Source of the DNA: Agrococcus jejuensis | Lineage (GTDB): Bacteria; Actinomycetota; Actinomycetes; Actinomycetales; Microbacteriaceae | DNA: 64,000 nt | Direction of reading: 5' to 3' | NCBI RefSeq assembly: GCF_900099705.1 | Contig: NZ_LT629695.1 | Location: 3,224,001 to 3,288,000, forward strand | In this document: positions 54,732 to 63,653 of the stretch, piece by piece | Numbering within the stretch: position 1 is the stretch's first letter | Layout: every line of letters begins with the position of its first letter | Program-made: the position numbers and the translations under genes | Notes under the pieces: model-generated | The model's database searches: none | Seen by the model: the letters and a program-made list of their open reading frames with translations, nothing else | What the model was told of the DNA's origin: nothing

Positions 54732-56351
54732 TCAGTGGTGCGAGGCGCGCTCGACCTCGGCCTTCGTGACCGGCTCGATCCGGTCCTCGAAGAACCAGCG
54801 CGAGAGCGCTGCGCGCACGTGGGTGCCCGTGGTGATGCGGCCGCGCTCGTCGGGGCGCACCATGGTGGGCTCCGGCGACTCGAACGACTTCAGCTTCCAC
54901 GACTCGTACTCGTCGAGGCCCTGGTGCACCTCGATGTACTCGCCACCCGGACGGCGCACGATGCGGCCCGACTCGAAGCCGTGCAGCAGGATCTCGCGAT
55001 CCTTCTTCTGCAGGCCCAGCGCGACGCGCTTCGTCACCCAGAAGGCGATGATCGGCCCGAGGAAGATGAGTGCCTGCAGCACCCACGTGACCTGGAACAC
55101 GTTGAGGTGGAAGTGCGTGGCGATGAGGTCCGACGAGGCACCCGCCCACATGACCGCGTAGAACACGACGCCGGCGGCACCGATGGCCGTGCGCGTCGGA
55201 GCGTTGCGCGGACGGTCGGCGAGGTGGTGCTCCCGCTTGTCCTGCGTGACCCACTGCTCGATGAACGGGTAGAACATCACGAGCACGATGAAGAGTCCGA
55301 GGACCGCCATCGGGATGAGGATGTTCCACGAGAACGTCAGGCCGAACAGCTCGGTCTCCCAGCCCGGCGCGAGGCGCAGGGCGCCGTCGGCGAAGCCGAT
55401 GTACCAGTCGGGCTGCGTGCCAGCCGAGACGGGGGATGGGTCGTACGGGCCGTAGTTCCAGATCGGGTTGATCGTGAACGTCGCGGCGATCGCCATGATG
55501 ACGCCGAAGACGAGGAAGAAGAAGCCACCGGCCTTCGCGGCGAACACCGGCATGATCGGCACGCCGACGACGTTCTCGTTCGTGCGGCCGGGGCCGGCGA
55601 ACTGCGTGTGCTTGTTGAGCACGAGCAGCACCATGTGCATGCCGAGCAGCACGATGAGGATCGCGGGCAGCAGCATGATGTGCAGCACGAAGAGCCTGGG
55701 GATCACGTCGACGCCGGGGAACATGCCGCCGAAGAGCAGGTACGAGATCCAGCCGCCGACCAGCGGGATGGCCTTGACCATGCCGTTGATGATCGCGAGG
55801 CCGTTGCCCGAGAGCAGGTCGTCGGGGAGCGAGTAGCCCGTGAAGCCCTCTGCCATCGCGAGGATGAAGAGCAGGAAGCCGATGACCCAGTTGAGCTCGC
55901 GCGGCTTGCGGAACGCGCCCGTGAAGAACACGCGCAGCATGTGCAGGCCGATGGACGCCACGAACAGCAGGGCTGCCCAGTGGTGCACCTGACGCATGAG
56001 CAGGCCGCCGCGGATGTCGAACGAGATGTCGAGCGACGACGCGTAGGCGATGGACATCTCGATGCCCTTGAGCGGCACGTACGAGCCCTCGTAGGTCGTG
56101 TGGCCCATCGACGGGTCGAAGAAGAACGTCAGGAACGTGCCCGAGAGCAGGATCACGACGAACGAGTAGAGCGCGACCTCGCCGAGCATGAACGACCAGT
56201 GGTCGGGGAAGATCTTGCGACCGAGGTACGCCGTGACGCCCGAGATGCTCGTGCGCTCGTCGAGGTAGTTGGCAGCCCACGACGTGAACGTCTTGCGCTG
56301 CTGCGGCGCCTGCGACGCGGGCGCTGCGCTGGGGGACTGGGTGGTGGTCAT
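54732..56351 (-). CDS. qcrB: Cytochrome bc1-type menaquinol oxidoreductase, cytochrome b subunit (QcrB)
   Basis: A 539-residue actinobacterial cytochrome b, longer than the mitochondrial form because of an extended C-terminal tail. About eight membrane helices. The two b-heme His pairs lie in helix 2 (MRQVHHWAALLFVASIGLHMLR) and helix 4 (FVLHIMLLPAILIVLLGMHMVL). The Qo-site motif is present after helix 6 in the variant PDWY. It oxidises menaquinol. The start overlaps the qcrA stop (ATGA). Confidence 0.95.
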   Translation of the reverse strand: MTTTQSPSAAPASQAPQQRKTFTSWAANYLDERTSISGVTAYLGRKIFPDHWSFMLGEVALYSFVVILLSGTFLTFFFDPSMGHTTYEGSYVPLKGIEMSIAYASSLDISFDIRGGLLMRQVHHWAALLFVASIGLHMLRVFFTGAFRKPRELNWVIGFLLFILAMAEGFTGYSLPDDLLSGNGLAIINGMVKAIPLVGGWISYLLFGGMFPGVDVIPRLFVLHIMLLPAILIVLLGMHMVLLVLNKHTQFAGPGRTNENVVGVPIMPVFAAKAGGFFFLVFGVIMAIAATFTINPIWNYGPYDPSPVSAGTQPDWYIGFADGALRLAPGWETELFGLTFSWNILIPMAVLGLFIVLVMFYPFIEQWVTQDKREHHLADRPRNAPTRTAIGAAGVVFYAVMWAGASSDLIATHFHLNVFQVTWVLQALIFLGPIIAFWVTKRVALGLQKKDREILLHGFESGRIVRRPGGEYIEVHQGLDEYESWKLKSFESPEPTMVRPDERGRITTGTHVRAALSRWFFEDRIEPVTKAEVERASHH

Positions 56352-57442
56352 GCGCGCTGCTCCGTGGTGGTGCCGGCGACCTGCACGTGCTCATCCTCGT
56401 CGACGTCGTGGAGACGCTCGAAGTACGAGGGGCCGATGGGCTCGGTGAAGTCGCGCTGTGCGATGAGGTAGCCCTCGTCGTCGACCGTGATCGGCAGCTG
56501 GGGCAGGGGGCGCTTCGCGGGGCCGAAGATCACCTTGCAGTGGTTCTTCACGTCGAACGTCGACTGGTGGCACGGGCAGAGCAGGTGGTGCGTCTGCTGC
56601 TCGTACAGGGCGACGGGGCAGCCGACGTGGGTGCAGATCTTGGAGTAGGCGACGATGCCGTCGTACGACCAGCCTGCACGCTCGGGGGACTCGTTCAGCG
56701 CGTCGGCGGGCAGGCGCATGAGCAGCACGGCTGCCATGGCCTTCTCGTCGAGCGGGTGGTGCGACTCCTCGAGACCCTCGGGGATCACGTGGAACGCGGA
56801 GCCGTAGGACACGTCCTCGGCACGGATGGGGGTGCCCGTGGGGTCGAGGCACAGTCGCGTGCCCGTCTCCCACATGGTGTGGGCGAACACGTCCGTCGGC
56901 ACCTCGTCGGCCGGCGCGAGGTCGCGGAAGAGCACGACGGCGGGCAGCGGCACGACGGCGAGGGCGCCGATGAGCGAGTTGCGGATGAGCGAGCGGCGCG
57001 AGAAGCCCGACTCCTGGTCGCCGAGCGTGAAGACCTCGACGGCCTTGGCACGGGTCGCGTCGGAGCCGCGCGTCGCGTGACGCGGGTCGACGTGCTCCTC
57101 GTCGCTCATGAGCTGCTTCGACCAGTGCACGGCACCGATGCCGATCGACAGCAGCGCGAGCGCGATGCCGAGGCCCAGGAGGAGGTTGTTCATCCTGGTG
57201 GTCGTGAGGTCGCCCGGCGTGATCGGCACGGCGATGTACGCCGCGACGGCGATGATCGAGCCGAGTGCCGACACGAGGAACCACGTGAAGACCGTGCGCT
57301 CGGCGCGCTTCGCCTTCTCGGGGTGGAGGTCGGTCTGGCGCTTCCGGTGCGGGGGCAGCCCAGGGTTCTCGAACTCGCTCGATCGCTCGAGCGCCGCGTC
57401 GCGGTGGAGCTCGACGTCCTGCATCTTCGTCTCCTCGGACAT
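56348..57442 (-). CDS. qcrA: Rieske iron-sulfur subunit (QcrA)
   Basis: A 364-residue actinobacterial Rieske protein with three N-terminal membrane helices (about 48-70, 82-104, 165-185), unlike the single helix of proteobacterial forms. The 2Fe-2S ligands are in CTHVGCP and CPCHQS. Passes electrons from QcrB to QcrC. The ATG at 57442 shares a base with the qcrC stop; ATG 57424 is an alternative with GAGGAG before it. Confidence 0.94.
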   Translation of the reverse strand: MSEETKMQDVELHRDAALERSSEFENPGLPPHRKRQTDLHPEKAKRAERTVFTWFLVSALGSIIAVAAYIAVPITPGDLTTTRMNNLLLGLGIALALLSIGIGAVHWSKQLMSDEEHVDPRHATRGSDATRAKAVEVFTLGDQESGFSRRSLIRNSLIGALAVVPLPAVVLFRDLAPADEVPTDVFAHTMWETGTRLCLDPTGTPIRAEDVSYGSAFHVIPEGLEESHHPLDEKAMAAVLLMRLPADALNESPERAGWSYDGIVAYSKICTHVGCPVALYEQQTHHLLCPCHQSTFDVKNHCKVIFGPAKRPLPQLPITVDDEGYLIAQRDFTEPIGPSYFERLHDVDEDEHVQVAGTTTEQRA

Positions 57443-58239
57443 CAGTTGGGCTTCGCCGTCAGCCAGACCGTGATCGCCACGATGCCGCCGAGGCCGAAGA
57501 TCCAGATGAACAGACCCTCGGACACGGGGCCGAGCGAGCCCAGGTCGAAGCCGCCGACGCTCGGGTTCTCGTCGAGGAAGTGGAGGTAGGCGATGATGTC
57601 GGCCTTCTCCTCGGGCGAGATGTTGTCGTCGTTGAACACCGGCATGTTCTGCGGGCCCGTGAGCATGGCCTCGTAGATGTGCGCGGCGTCGATGTCGTGC
57701 AGGTCGGGGGCGAACTTGCCCTCGGTGAGCGCACCGCCGGCGCCGGCCACGTTGTGGCACATGGCGCAGTTGATGCGGAAGATCTCGCCACCGTTCGCCA
57801 CGTTCGCGTCGGCGGTGTCGAGCACCTCCTCGCTCGGCACGTCGGGTCCGGGCGCCATGGCGGCGATGTACTCGCCCATCGCGTCGGACTGCTCCTGCGA
57901 GAACTGCGGCGTGCGCGCCATGCCCTGCGGGCCGGAGAACGCGAGCGGCATGCGACCCGTCATGACCTGGAAGTCGACCGAGGCCGCGCCGACGCCGATG
58001 AGGCTCGGGCCCTCGGGCGTGCCCTCGGCGTTGACGCCGTGGCAGGAGGCGCAGTTCGCCTGGAAGAGCTGCTCGCCGTCGTCGACCGTGAGCTGCGTCG
58101 TCGCCTGCGACGACGCGTCTGCGGATGCGACCTGCCCGACGAACGTCGAGACGCCGCCTGCTGCGACGAGGCCGAGCACGAGGAGACCGAGGCTCGCGAG
58201 CGGGTGTCGCCTGCCGGTCTTCTTGCTGCGGTGTGCCAA
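57442..58239 (-). CDS. qcrC: Diheme cytochrome c subunit (QcrC)
   Basis: A 265-residue membrane-bound cytochrome with two c-type heme sites, CASCH (about 63-67) and CAMCH (about 157-161), and axial Met candidates in TGRMPLAF and PQNMPVF. An N-terminal helix (about 14-35) and a C-terminal helix (about 238-260) anchor it. It replaces a soluble cytochrome c by carrying electrons directly to the aa3 oxidase. The start is an unusual TTG at 58239 with AGAAGGG upstream, 13 bases after ctaE. Confidence 0.95.
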   Translation of the reverse strand: MAHRSKKTGRRHPLASLGLLVLGLVAAGGVSTFVGQVASADASSQATTQLTVDDGEQLFQANCASCHGVNAEGTPEGPSLIGVGAASVDFQVMTGRMPLAFSGPQGMARTPQFSQEQSDAMGEYIAAMAPGPDVPSEEVLDTADANVANGGEIFRINCAMCHNVAGAGGALTEGKFAPDLHDIDAAHIYEAMLTGPQNMPVFNDDNISPEEKADIIAYLHFLDENPSVGGFDLGSLGPVSEGLFIWIFGLGGIVAITVWLTAKPN

Positions 58240-58252
58240 GAGAAGCGCCCTT

Positions 58253-58888
58253 CTAGCGGAGCCAGTAGATGATGAGGTACAGGGCGATCCAGACCACGTC
58301 GACGAAGTGCCAGTAGTACGACACGACGATGGCGCTGGTCGCCTCCTTGTGACCGAAGTGCTTCACCGCGTAGGCGCGCCCGATCACGAAGAGGAAGGCG
58401 ATGAGGCCGCCCGAGACGTGGAGGCCGTGGAAGCCCGTGGTGATGTAGAACGCCGAGCCGTACGCGCTGGTCGCGAGCGTCACGCCCTCGTGCACGAGGA
58501 CGGCGTACTCGAACACCTGCAGGATGATGAAGACGGCGCCCATGGCGTAGGTGAGGAAGAACCACTCGACCATGCCCCAGGCCTTGACGTTCCACAGCGC
58601 GCCCGTGCGCTCCTTCTGCAGACGCTCGGCCGCGAAGACGCCGAACTGGCACGTCACCGACGACAGCACGAGGATCGTCGTGTTGATCGTCGCGAACGGC
58701 ACGTTCAGCAGCGAGGACTCGTTCTGGAACAGGTCGCCGGTGGTGGAGCGCAGGGTGAAGTAGATCGCGAAGAGAGCCGCGAAGAACATGACCTCGCTGC
58801 CCAGCCACACGATGGTCCCGACCGCGACGCTGTTGGGTCGACGCACGAGCTGCGTCGTCCCAGGGTGGGAGAGGGAGGTGCTGGTCAC
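58253..58888 (-). CDS. ctaE: Cytochrome c oxidase subunit III (CtaE)
   Basis: A 211-residue subunit III with five predicted membrane helices, the short actinobacterial form. [28 protein letters not shown] and [11 protein letters not shown] are family hallmarks. First gene of ctaE-qcrCAB. The GTG start at 58888 has no ribosome site but a TAGGAT box exactly 6 bases upstream, so the message is probably leaderless. Confidence 0.94.
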   Translation of the reverse strand: MTSTSLSHPGTTQLVRRPNSVAVGTIVWLGSEVMFFAALFAIYFTLRSTTGDLFQNESSLLNVPFATINTTILVLSSVTCQFGVFAAERLQKERTGALWNVKAWGMVEWFFLTYAMGAVFIILQVFEYAVLVHEGVTLATSAYGSAFYITTGFHGLHVSGGLIAFLFVIGRAYAVKHFGHKEATSAIVVSYYWHFVDVVWIALYLIIYWLR

Positions 58889-58894
58889 AGGTCC

Positions 58895-58900
58895 ATCCTA
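58895..58900 (-). promoter_or_regulatory. -10 box TAGGAT for leaderless ctaE-qcr operon
   Basis: TAGGAT on the minus strand ends 6 bases before the GTG of ctaE. A matching -35 is not evident. Confidence 0.55.
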
Positions 58901-58948
58901 GGCGACTCTCGGGGCGCTCTCGGCGGCAGGTGCCAGGCGTGGCGTCGA

Positions 58949-58954
58949 TAGGCT
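58949..58954 (+). promoter_or_regulatory. -10 box TAGGCT for leaderless trpD
   Basis: TAGGCT ends 7 bases before the trpD ATG at 58962. Its divergent partner box for ctaE is 48 bases away. Confidence 0.5.
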
Positions 58955-58961
58955 GTCGCCC

Positions 58962-60029
58962 ATGGAGCCCAAGTCCTGGCCCGGCGTCCTCGAGACGCTG
59001 CTGACCCCCGATGATCTCACGATCGGGCAGGCGGAATGGGCGATGGACCAGGTCGTCACCGGCCGCGCGGAGCCTGCGCAGCTCGGCGCGTTCCTCGCGG
59101 CCCTCCGCGCCAAGCGGGAGTCGGTCGACGAGCTCGTCGGATTCCGGGATGCGATCCTCGCGAACGCCGTGGATCTCCCGGGCGAGTCGCTCGTGCTCGA
59201 CATCGTCGGCACGGGCGGCGACCGTCACGGCACCGTCAACGTCTCGACCATGGCGTCGATCGTCTGCGCCGCGGCCGGCGTGCCGGTGCTGAAGCACGGC
59301 AACCGCGCCGTGTCGTCGCTCACGGGCGCGTCCGACGTGCTGACGGAGCTCGGCGTCATCCCCGACGACGACGACCCCGCGGTCGTGCGGGCGATCCTCG
59401 ACGAGGCCGGCATCTCGTTCGCGTGGGCCATGCGCTTCCACCCCGGATTCCGACACGCCGGACCCGTGCGTGCCGCGATGGGCGTGTCGACGGTGTTCAA
59501 CCAGCTCGGCCCGCTCGTGCACCCCGCGCGTCCCGAGGTCACGGCGTGCGGCGTCGCCGACCGCTCGCGCATCCAGAACTTCGTCGGCGTCTTCGCGACG
59601 CGCGGCGGCACGGCGTTCGTGTTCCGCGGCGAGGACGGTCTCGACGAGCTCACGACCACGGGCCACTCCGAGCTGTGGGAGGTCGTGCGCGGCGACGTCG
59701 TCGAGCACGACGTCGACCCGCGCGAGCTCGGCATCCCGCTCGCGACGATGGGCGACCTCGTCGGCGGCGACCCCAAGGCCAACGCCGACACCGTGCGCCG
59801 CACGATGGCAGGGGAGCAGGGGCCCGTGCGAGACATCGTGCTGCTCAACGCCGCCGCAGCCCTCGCGGCGTGGCGCGTGCACGCCGACCCGCGTCAGGGC
59901 GACCGGTCGCTGCGCGAGCGCATGGCCGAGACGCTGCTCGTCGCCGCCGACGCCATCGACTCGGGTGCGGCCGCGACGACCCTCGAGCGCTGGCGCGCCG
60001 CCGCGGCGCGCACCCGAACGGGCGCCTGA
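58962..60029 (+). CDS. trpD: Anthranilate phosphoribosyltransferase TrpD
   Basis: Joins anthranilate to PRPP in tryptophan synthesis. It has 355 residues. An N-terminal helical domain precedes the glycine-rich PRPP/Mg loop VGTGGDRHGTVNVST; KHGNRAVSS and the MRFHPGFRHA anthranilate site follow. GGDPKANADTVRR near the C-terminus is also conserved. It stands apart from other trp genes, next to ctaE, an arrangement common in Microbacteriaceae and their relatives. Probably leaderless. Confidence 0.94.
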   Translation: MEPKSWPGVLETLLTPDDLTIGQAEWAMDQVVTGRAEPAQLGAFLAALRAKRESVDELVGFRDAILANAVDLPGESLVLDIVGTGGDRHGTVNVSTMASIVCAAAGVPVLKHGNRAVSSLTGASDVLTELGVIPDDDDPAVVRAILDEAGISFAWAMRFHPGFRHAGPVRAAMGVSTVFNQLGPLVHPARPEVTACGVADRSRIQNFVGVFATRGGTAFVFRGEDGLDELTTTGHSELWEVVRGDVVEHDVDPRELGIPLATMGDLVGGDPKANADTVRRTMAGEQGPVRDIVLLNAAAALAAWRVHADPRQGDRSLRERMAETLLVAADAIDSGAAATTLERWRAAAARTRTGA

Positions 60030-60031
60030 GC

Positions 60032-61009
60032 GTGGAGCGGCGCGTCGCCGAGCAGGCGCTGGGCGCCGGCCCCATGGCGACGCTGCTCGAGGACCGCACC
60101 GTCGAGGCGCGTCTCGGCTCCCGCGACACCGTCGAGCCGTGGCGGCGCGCCGACATCCGCTGGGGCGACCACGGCACGCGCTCGCTGCTCGTCACGGCGC
60201 TCACGTCGGGCGCCGTGCTCGTCGCCTACGGCATCACGCTGCTGCTCGAGCAGCCGCCCGCGCTCGAGGCGCTGCTCGCGCTGCGCGTGCTCGGCATCGT
60301 GCTGCTCGTGCTCGCCATCGCGCTCGCGCCCGCATCCCGCGACGCGCGCCTGCTCGCGAGCTGGGCGCTCGTGCTGCACGCGCTCGTCGCCATCGCGGGC
60401 ACGGTCATGGTGTCGACCGACGTCTTCGGCAGGCTGCGCATCGGCGCCGTGTCGGCCGTCGAGTTCGCGGGCTTCATCACGTGGGTCGCCGTCATGCTGC
60501 TGCTGCGCATGCGGCATCCGCTCACGATCCTCACGAGCCTCATGGGCGGCTGCCTCGCCGGCCTCGCGTTCTTCGGCCGCGTGCTGCCGCTCGTGCGCGA
60601 GCGCTTCGCGGAGGAGGAGGGCGGGCAGGTCGCCGTGCTCACGGTCGACGACGACGCCATCGCGAGCCTCGTGATCGTGGGCGTCGGCGTGGCGCTCGTG
60701 GTCTTCGCGTGGTGGATCGACGGATGGGCGCGCGTGCTGCTGCCGCTCGAGGCGCCCGACGCCTCGGTGCCCGCGCGCAGCGAGCGCGACCGCATCCGCC
60801 TCGCCGGCATCCTGACGGCGTGCATGCTCGACCCCGTCGCGATCGTGCTGCTGCACCTCGCGAAGCAGCCGACCGCCGAGTCGCGGCTCGACCCCGACGA
60901 GGACTGGTTCGCGACGGCGCTGCTCGTCGTCGCCTACGCGAAGCTCACGATCTGCTGGGTCGCCGTCACGACGGTCGCGATCTGGCTGCTCGACCCCACC
61001 TGGTCGTAG
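60032..61009 (+). CDS. Polytopic membrane protein of unknown function
   Basis: A 325-residue protein with about seven hydrophobic segments (starting near residues 52, 78, 108, 140, 165, 210 and 295). It has no catalytic motif that I recognise. A charged loop LDPDEDWFATALL precedes the last helix. GTG 60032 begins 2 bases after the trpD stop and is used for coupling; ATG 60074 is an equally possible start. Followed by a terminator, so it ends the trpD transcript. Confidence 0.6.
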   Translation: MERRVAEQALGAGPMATLLEDRTVEARLGSRDTVEPWRRADIRWGDHGTRSLLVTALTSGAVLVAYGITLLLEQPPALEALLALRVLGIVLLVLAIALAPASRDARLLASWALVLHALVAIAGTVMVSTDVFGRLRIGAVSAVEFAGFITWVAVMLLLRMRHPLTILTSLMGGCLAGLAFFGRVLPLVRERFAEEEGGQVAVLTVDDDAIASLVIVGVGVALVVFAWWIDGWARVLLPLEAPDASVPARSERDRIRLAGILTACMLDPVAIVLLHLAKQPTAESRLDPDEDWFATALLVVAYAKLTICWVAVTTVAIWLLDPTWS

Positions 61010-61029
61010 CGGGCACGCAGCGTCCCGGA

Positions 61030-61073
61030 CAGCACGGAGGGGGCCGGCGATGCCGACCCCCTGCTTCGTGCTG
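61030..61073. terminator. Bidirectional terminator between membrane protein and glpK
   Basis: CAGCACG pairs with CGTGCTG and GGGGG-CGGC with GCCG-CCCCC, giving an imperfect stem of about 16 bp over 44 bases, between convergent genes. Confidence 0.7.
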
Positions 61074-61078
61074 ACGCC

Positions 61079-62593
61079 CTACTGCACGTCGTCGTCGACC
61101 CAGTCGAGGGTCTTCTGCACGGCCTTCTTCCAGTTGCGGTAGGTGCGCTCGCGCTCGGCCTCGTCGAGCTGCGGCTCCCAGCGCTTGTCCTCCTGCCAGT
61201 TCTTGCGCAGGTCGTCGAGCCCGCCCCAGAAGCCGACCGCGAGGCCGGCGGCGTAGGCGGCGCCGAGCGCCGTCGTCTCGGCGACGACCGGGCGCACGAC
61301 CGCGACGCGCAGGATGTCGGCCTGGAACTGCATGAGCAGGTCGTTCGCCACCATGCCGCCGTCGACCTTGAGCTCGGTGAGGTCCACGCCGGAGTCGGCG
61401 TTCACCGCATCCACGACCTCCGCCGTCTGGAACGCCGTCGACTCGAGCGCCGCGCGGGCGATGTGGCCCTTGTTCACGTAGCGCGTGAGGCCCACGAGCG
61501 CACCGCGGGCGTCTGGACGCCAGTACGGGGCGAAGAGGCCCGAGAACGCCGGCACGAAGTACGCGCCGCCGTTGTCGTCGACGCTCGTCGCGAGCTGCTC
61601 GACCGCAGGAGCGCTGTCGATGATGCCGAGGTTGTCGCGCAGCCACTGGATGAGCGAGCCCGTCACGGCGATCGAGCCCTCGAGCGCGTAGTGCGTGGGC
61701 TCGTCGCCGATCTTGTAGCCGACGGTCGTGAGCAGGCCGTTCTTCGAGTGGACGATCTCCTCCCCCGTGTTGAAGATGAGGAAGTTGCCCGTGCCGTAGG
61801 TGTTCTTCGCCTCGCCCTTGTCGAAGGCCGCCTGGCCGAACGTCGCCGCCTGCTGGTCTCCGAGGATGCCCGTGATGGGCGTCTCGCGCAGCAGGCTCGC
61901 GTCGCTCGCGACGCCGAACTCGCCCGACGACGACTTGATCTCGGGGAGCATCGAGGCCGGCACGCCGAAGTCGGCGAGGATCGACTCGTCCCACGAGAGC
62001 GTCTCGAGGTCCATGAAGAGCGTGCGGGACGCGTTCGTCACGTCGGTCGCGTGCACGCCGCCGTCGACGCCGCCCGTGAGGTTCCACAGCACCCACGTGT
62101 CGGTCGTGCCGAACAGCAGGTCGCCCGCCTCGGCCTTCTCGCGCGCACCCTCGACGTTCTCGAGGATCCACACGATCTTCGTGCCGGAGAAGTACGTCGC
62201 GAGCGGCAGGCCCACCTTGGCCTTGTAGCGCTCGACGTCGCCGTCGGCGAGCCGGTCGACGATCTTCTGCGTGCGCGTGTCCTGCCAGACGATGGCGTTG
62301 TACACGGGCTCGCCGGTGGTCTTGTCCCAGACGACGGCGGTCTCGCGCTGGTTCGTGATGCCGATGGCCTTCACGTTGTGGCGGGTGACGTTGGCCTTCG
62401 AGAGCGCCTGGCCGATGACCTCGCGCGCGTTGTTCCAGATCTCCTTCGGGTCGTGCTCGACCCATCCGGCCTGGGGGAAGATCTGCTCGTGCTCGAGCTG
62501 ACCCGTCGAGACGATGCTCCCGGCGTGGTCGAACAGGATGGCTCGCGTCGAGGTGGTGCCCTGATCGATCGCGATGACGTAGTCGTCGGCCAT
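61079..62593 (-). CDS. glpK: Glycerol kinase GlpK
   Basis: Phosphorylates glycerol to sn-glycerol-3-phosphate. It has 504 residues, the standard length. [15 protein letters not shown] is the phosphate loop, and [13 protein letters not shown] and [12 protein letters not shown] bind glycerol. The second FGGY signature [20 protein letters not shown] and the C-terminal [17 protein letters not shown] complete the fold. AAGGAG lies 5 bases before the ATG at 62593. Downstream of glpF across a strong hairpin. Confidence 0.96.
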   Translation of the reverse strand: MADDYVIAIDQGTTSTRAILFDHAGSIVSTGQLEHEQIFPQAGWVEHDPKEIWNNAREVIGQALSKANVTRHNVKAIGITNQRETAVVWDKTTGEPVYNAIVWQDTRTQKIVDRLADGDVERYKAKVGLPLATYFSGTKIVWILENVEGAREKAEAGDLLFGTTDTWVLWNLTGGVDGGVHATDVTNASRTLFMDLETLSWDESILADFGVPASMLPEIKSSSGEFGVASDASLLRETPITGILGDQQAATFGQAAFDKGEAKNTYGTGNFLIFNTGEEIVHSKNGLLTTVGYKIGDEPTHYALEGSIAVTGSLIQWLRDNLGIIDSAPAVEQLATSVDDNGGAYFVPAFSGLFAPYWRPDARGALVGLTRYVNKGHIARAALESTAFQTAEVVDAVNADSGVDLTELKVDGGMVANDLLMQFQADILRVAVVRPVVAETTALGAAYAAGLAVGFWGGLDDLRKNWQEDKRWEPQLDEAERERTYRNWKKAVQKTLDWVDDDVQ

Positions 62594-62659
62594 TGTCACT
62601 CCTTCGTGGTGGGTTCTTCGCTGAGGCTAGGGGGAGCCGCTGTGCACGGCCCATGGGGT

Positions 62660-62692
62660 GGCGATGGAGGGGGACGCGCCCCCTCCATCGCC
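62660..62692 (-). terminator. Hairpin between glpF and glpK (attenuator)
   Basis: A perfect 14-bp stem, GGCGATGGAGGGGG with its complement, has a 5-base loop. Since glpF and glpK are codirectional, it would terminate part of the transcription and set a higher glpF to glpK ratio, or mark a separate glpK promoter. Confidence 0.75.
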
Positions 62693-62700
62693 GGGGTGGA

Positions 62701-63498
62701 TCAGGCCATGCCGCTCGCGAGCAGCACGGGCGCGAGGAGGCCGGCGAGCGCGCCACCGATGAGCGGTCCCACGACGGGCACCCACGCGTAGCCCCAGTCG
62801 CTGTCGCCCTTGCCCTTGATGGGCAGGACGGCGTGGGCGATGCGGGGCGCGAGGTCACGGGCCGGGTTGATGGCGTAGCCCGTGGGGCCACCGAGCGAGG
62901 CACCGATCGCGACGACCGTGAAGGCCACCGCGAGGGCGCCGAGCGGGCCGACGACCGTCGCGTCGCCGCCGCCGCCGTTGAGGCCGAACGAGAGGATGAC
63001 GAACACGAGCACGAACGTCGCGATGATCTCGGTGACGAGGTTCCAGCCGTACGAGCGGATGCCGGGGCCGGTCGAGAAGGTGCCGAGCTTCGCGCCCGGG
63101 TCCTCCTCGGCGTCGAAGTGCTGCTTGTACGCCGCCCAGGCGAGCACGGCACCGATGAAGGCGCCGACGAACTGGCCGAGGATCGAGATCATGTACGCGG
63201 CCCACGGCACCTCGGCGCCCGTGGCGAGGCCGTTGGCGATGAGGCCGACCGTGACGGCCGGGTTGAGCTGCGCACCCGAGTAGCCGGAGACGAGGACGCC
63301 TGCGAAGACCGCGAGTCCCCAGCCGAAGTTGATCATGAGGAAGCCGCCGCCGAAGCCCTTCGTCTTCGCGAGGACGACGTTCGCGACGACGCCGGCACCG
63401 AGGAGCAGCAGCATCGCCGTGCCCACGGTCTCCGACAGGAAGACCAAACCGAGATTGTCCAACTGGAACCTGCTTTCCACATCGACGCGGGCGGTCAC
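62701..63498 (-). CDS. glpF: Glycerol facilitator GlpF (MIP/aquaglyceroporin)
   Basis: A 265-residue channel with six membrane helices and the two half-helices marked by NPA boxes: SGAQLNPAVTVG (about 80-91) and YAINPARDLAPR. The Asp after NPAR, as in NPARD, is the hallmark of glycerol-conducting rather than water-only channels. The start is GTG at 63498; the GAGGG ribosome site lies in a hairpin arm just upstream. Works with GlpK, which traps glycerol as its phosphate. Confidence 0.93.
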   Translation of the reverse strand: MTARVDVESRFQLDNLGLVFLSETVGTAMLLLLGAGVVANVVLAKTKGFGGGFLMINFGWGLAVFAGVLVSGYSGAQLNPAVTVGLIANGLATGAEVPWAAYMISILGQFVGAFIGAVLAWAAYKQHFDAEEDPGAKLGTFSTGPGIRSYGWNLVTEIIATFVLVFVILSFGLNGGGGDATVVGPLGALAVAFTVVAIGASLGGPTGYAINPARDLAPRIAHAVLPIKGKGDSDWGYAWVPVVGPLIGGALAGLLAPVLLASGMA

Positions 63499-63502
63499 CC
63501 GG

Positions 63503-63520
63503 GCCCTCGCCAGCGAGGGC
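63503..63520 (-). promoter_or_regulatory. Hairpin that contains the glpF ribosome site
   Basis: GCCCTCGC and GCGAGGGC form a perfect 8-bp stem with a 2-base centre, four bases before the GTG of glpF. The GAGGG needed for initiation is in the 3' arm, so folding would hide it. It could equally be a DNA operator. Confidence 0.45.
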
Positions 63521-63526
63521 AGCGCC

Positions 63527-63532
63527 AGCCTA
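63527..63532 (-). promoter_or_regulatory. -10 box TAGGCT for glpF
   Basis: TAGGCT on the minus strand; transcription from about 63520 would begin right at the hairpin upstream of glpF. Confidence 0.4.
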
Positions 63533-63611
63533 TGCCTGCGCCATGCGCTGCGACAGGTGTGACACGTGAAGCGTCGCGGGACATCGCTGGCCGCGGTCGA
63601 GGCTGCGGGCG

Positions 63612-63617
63612 TAGGTT
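63612..63617 (+). promoter_or_regulatory. -10 box TAGGTT for dhaK
   Basis: TAGGTT lies 36 bases before the dhaK ATG; a GGGAG ribosome site follows in the leader. Confidence 0.4.
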
Positions 63618-63653
63618 GGCCGTGACGTCCACCCCCGATGGAAGTGGGAGACC

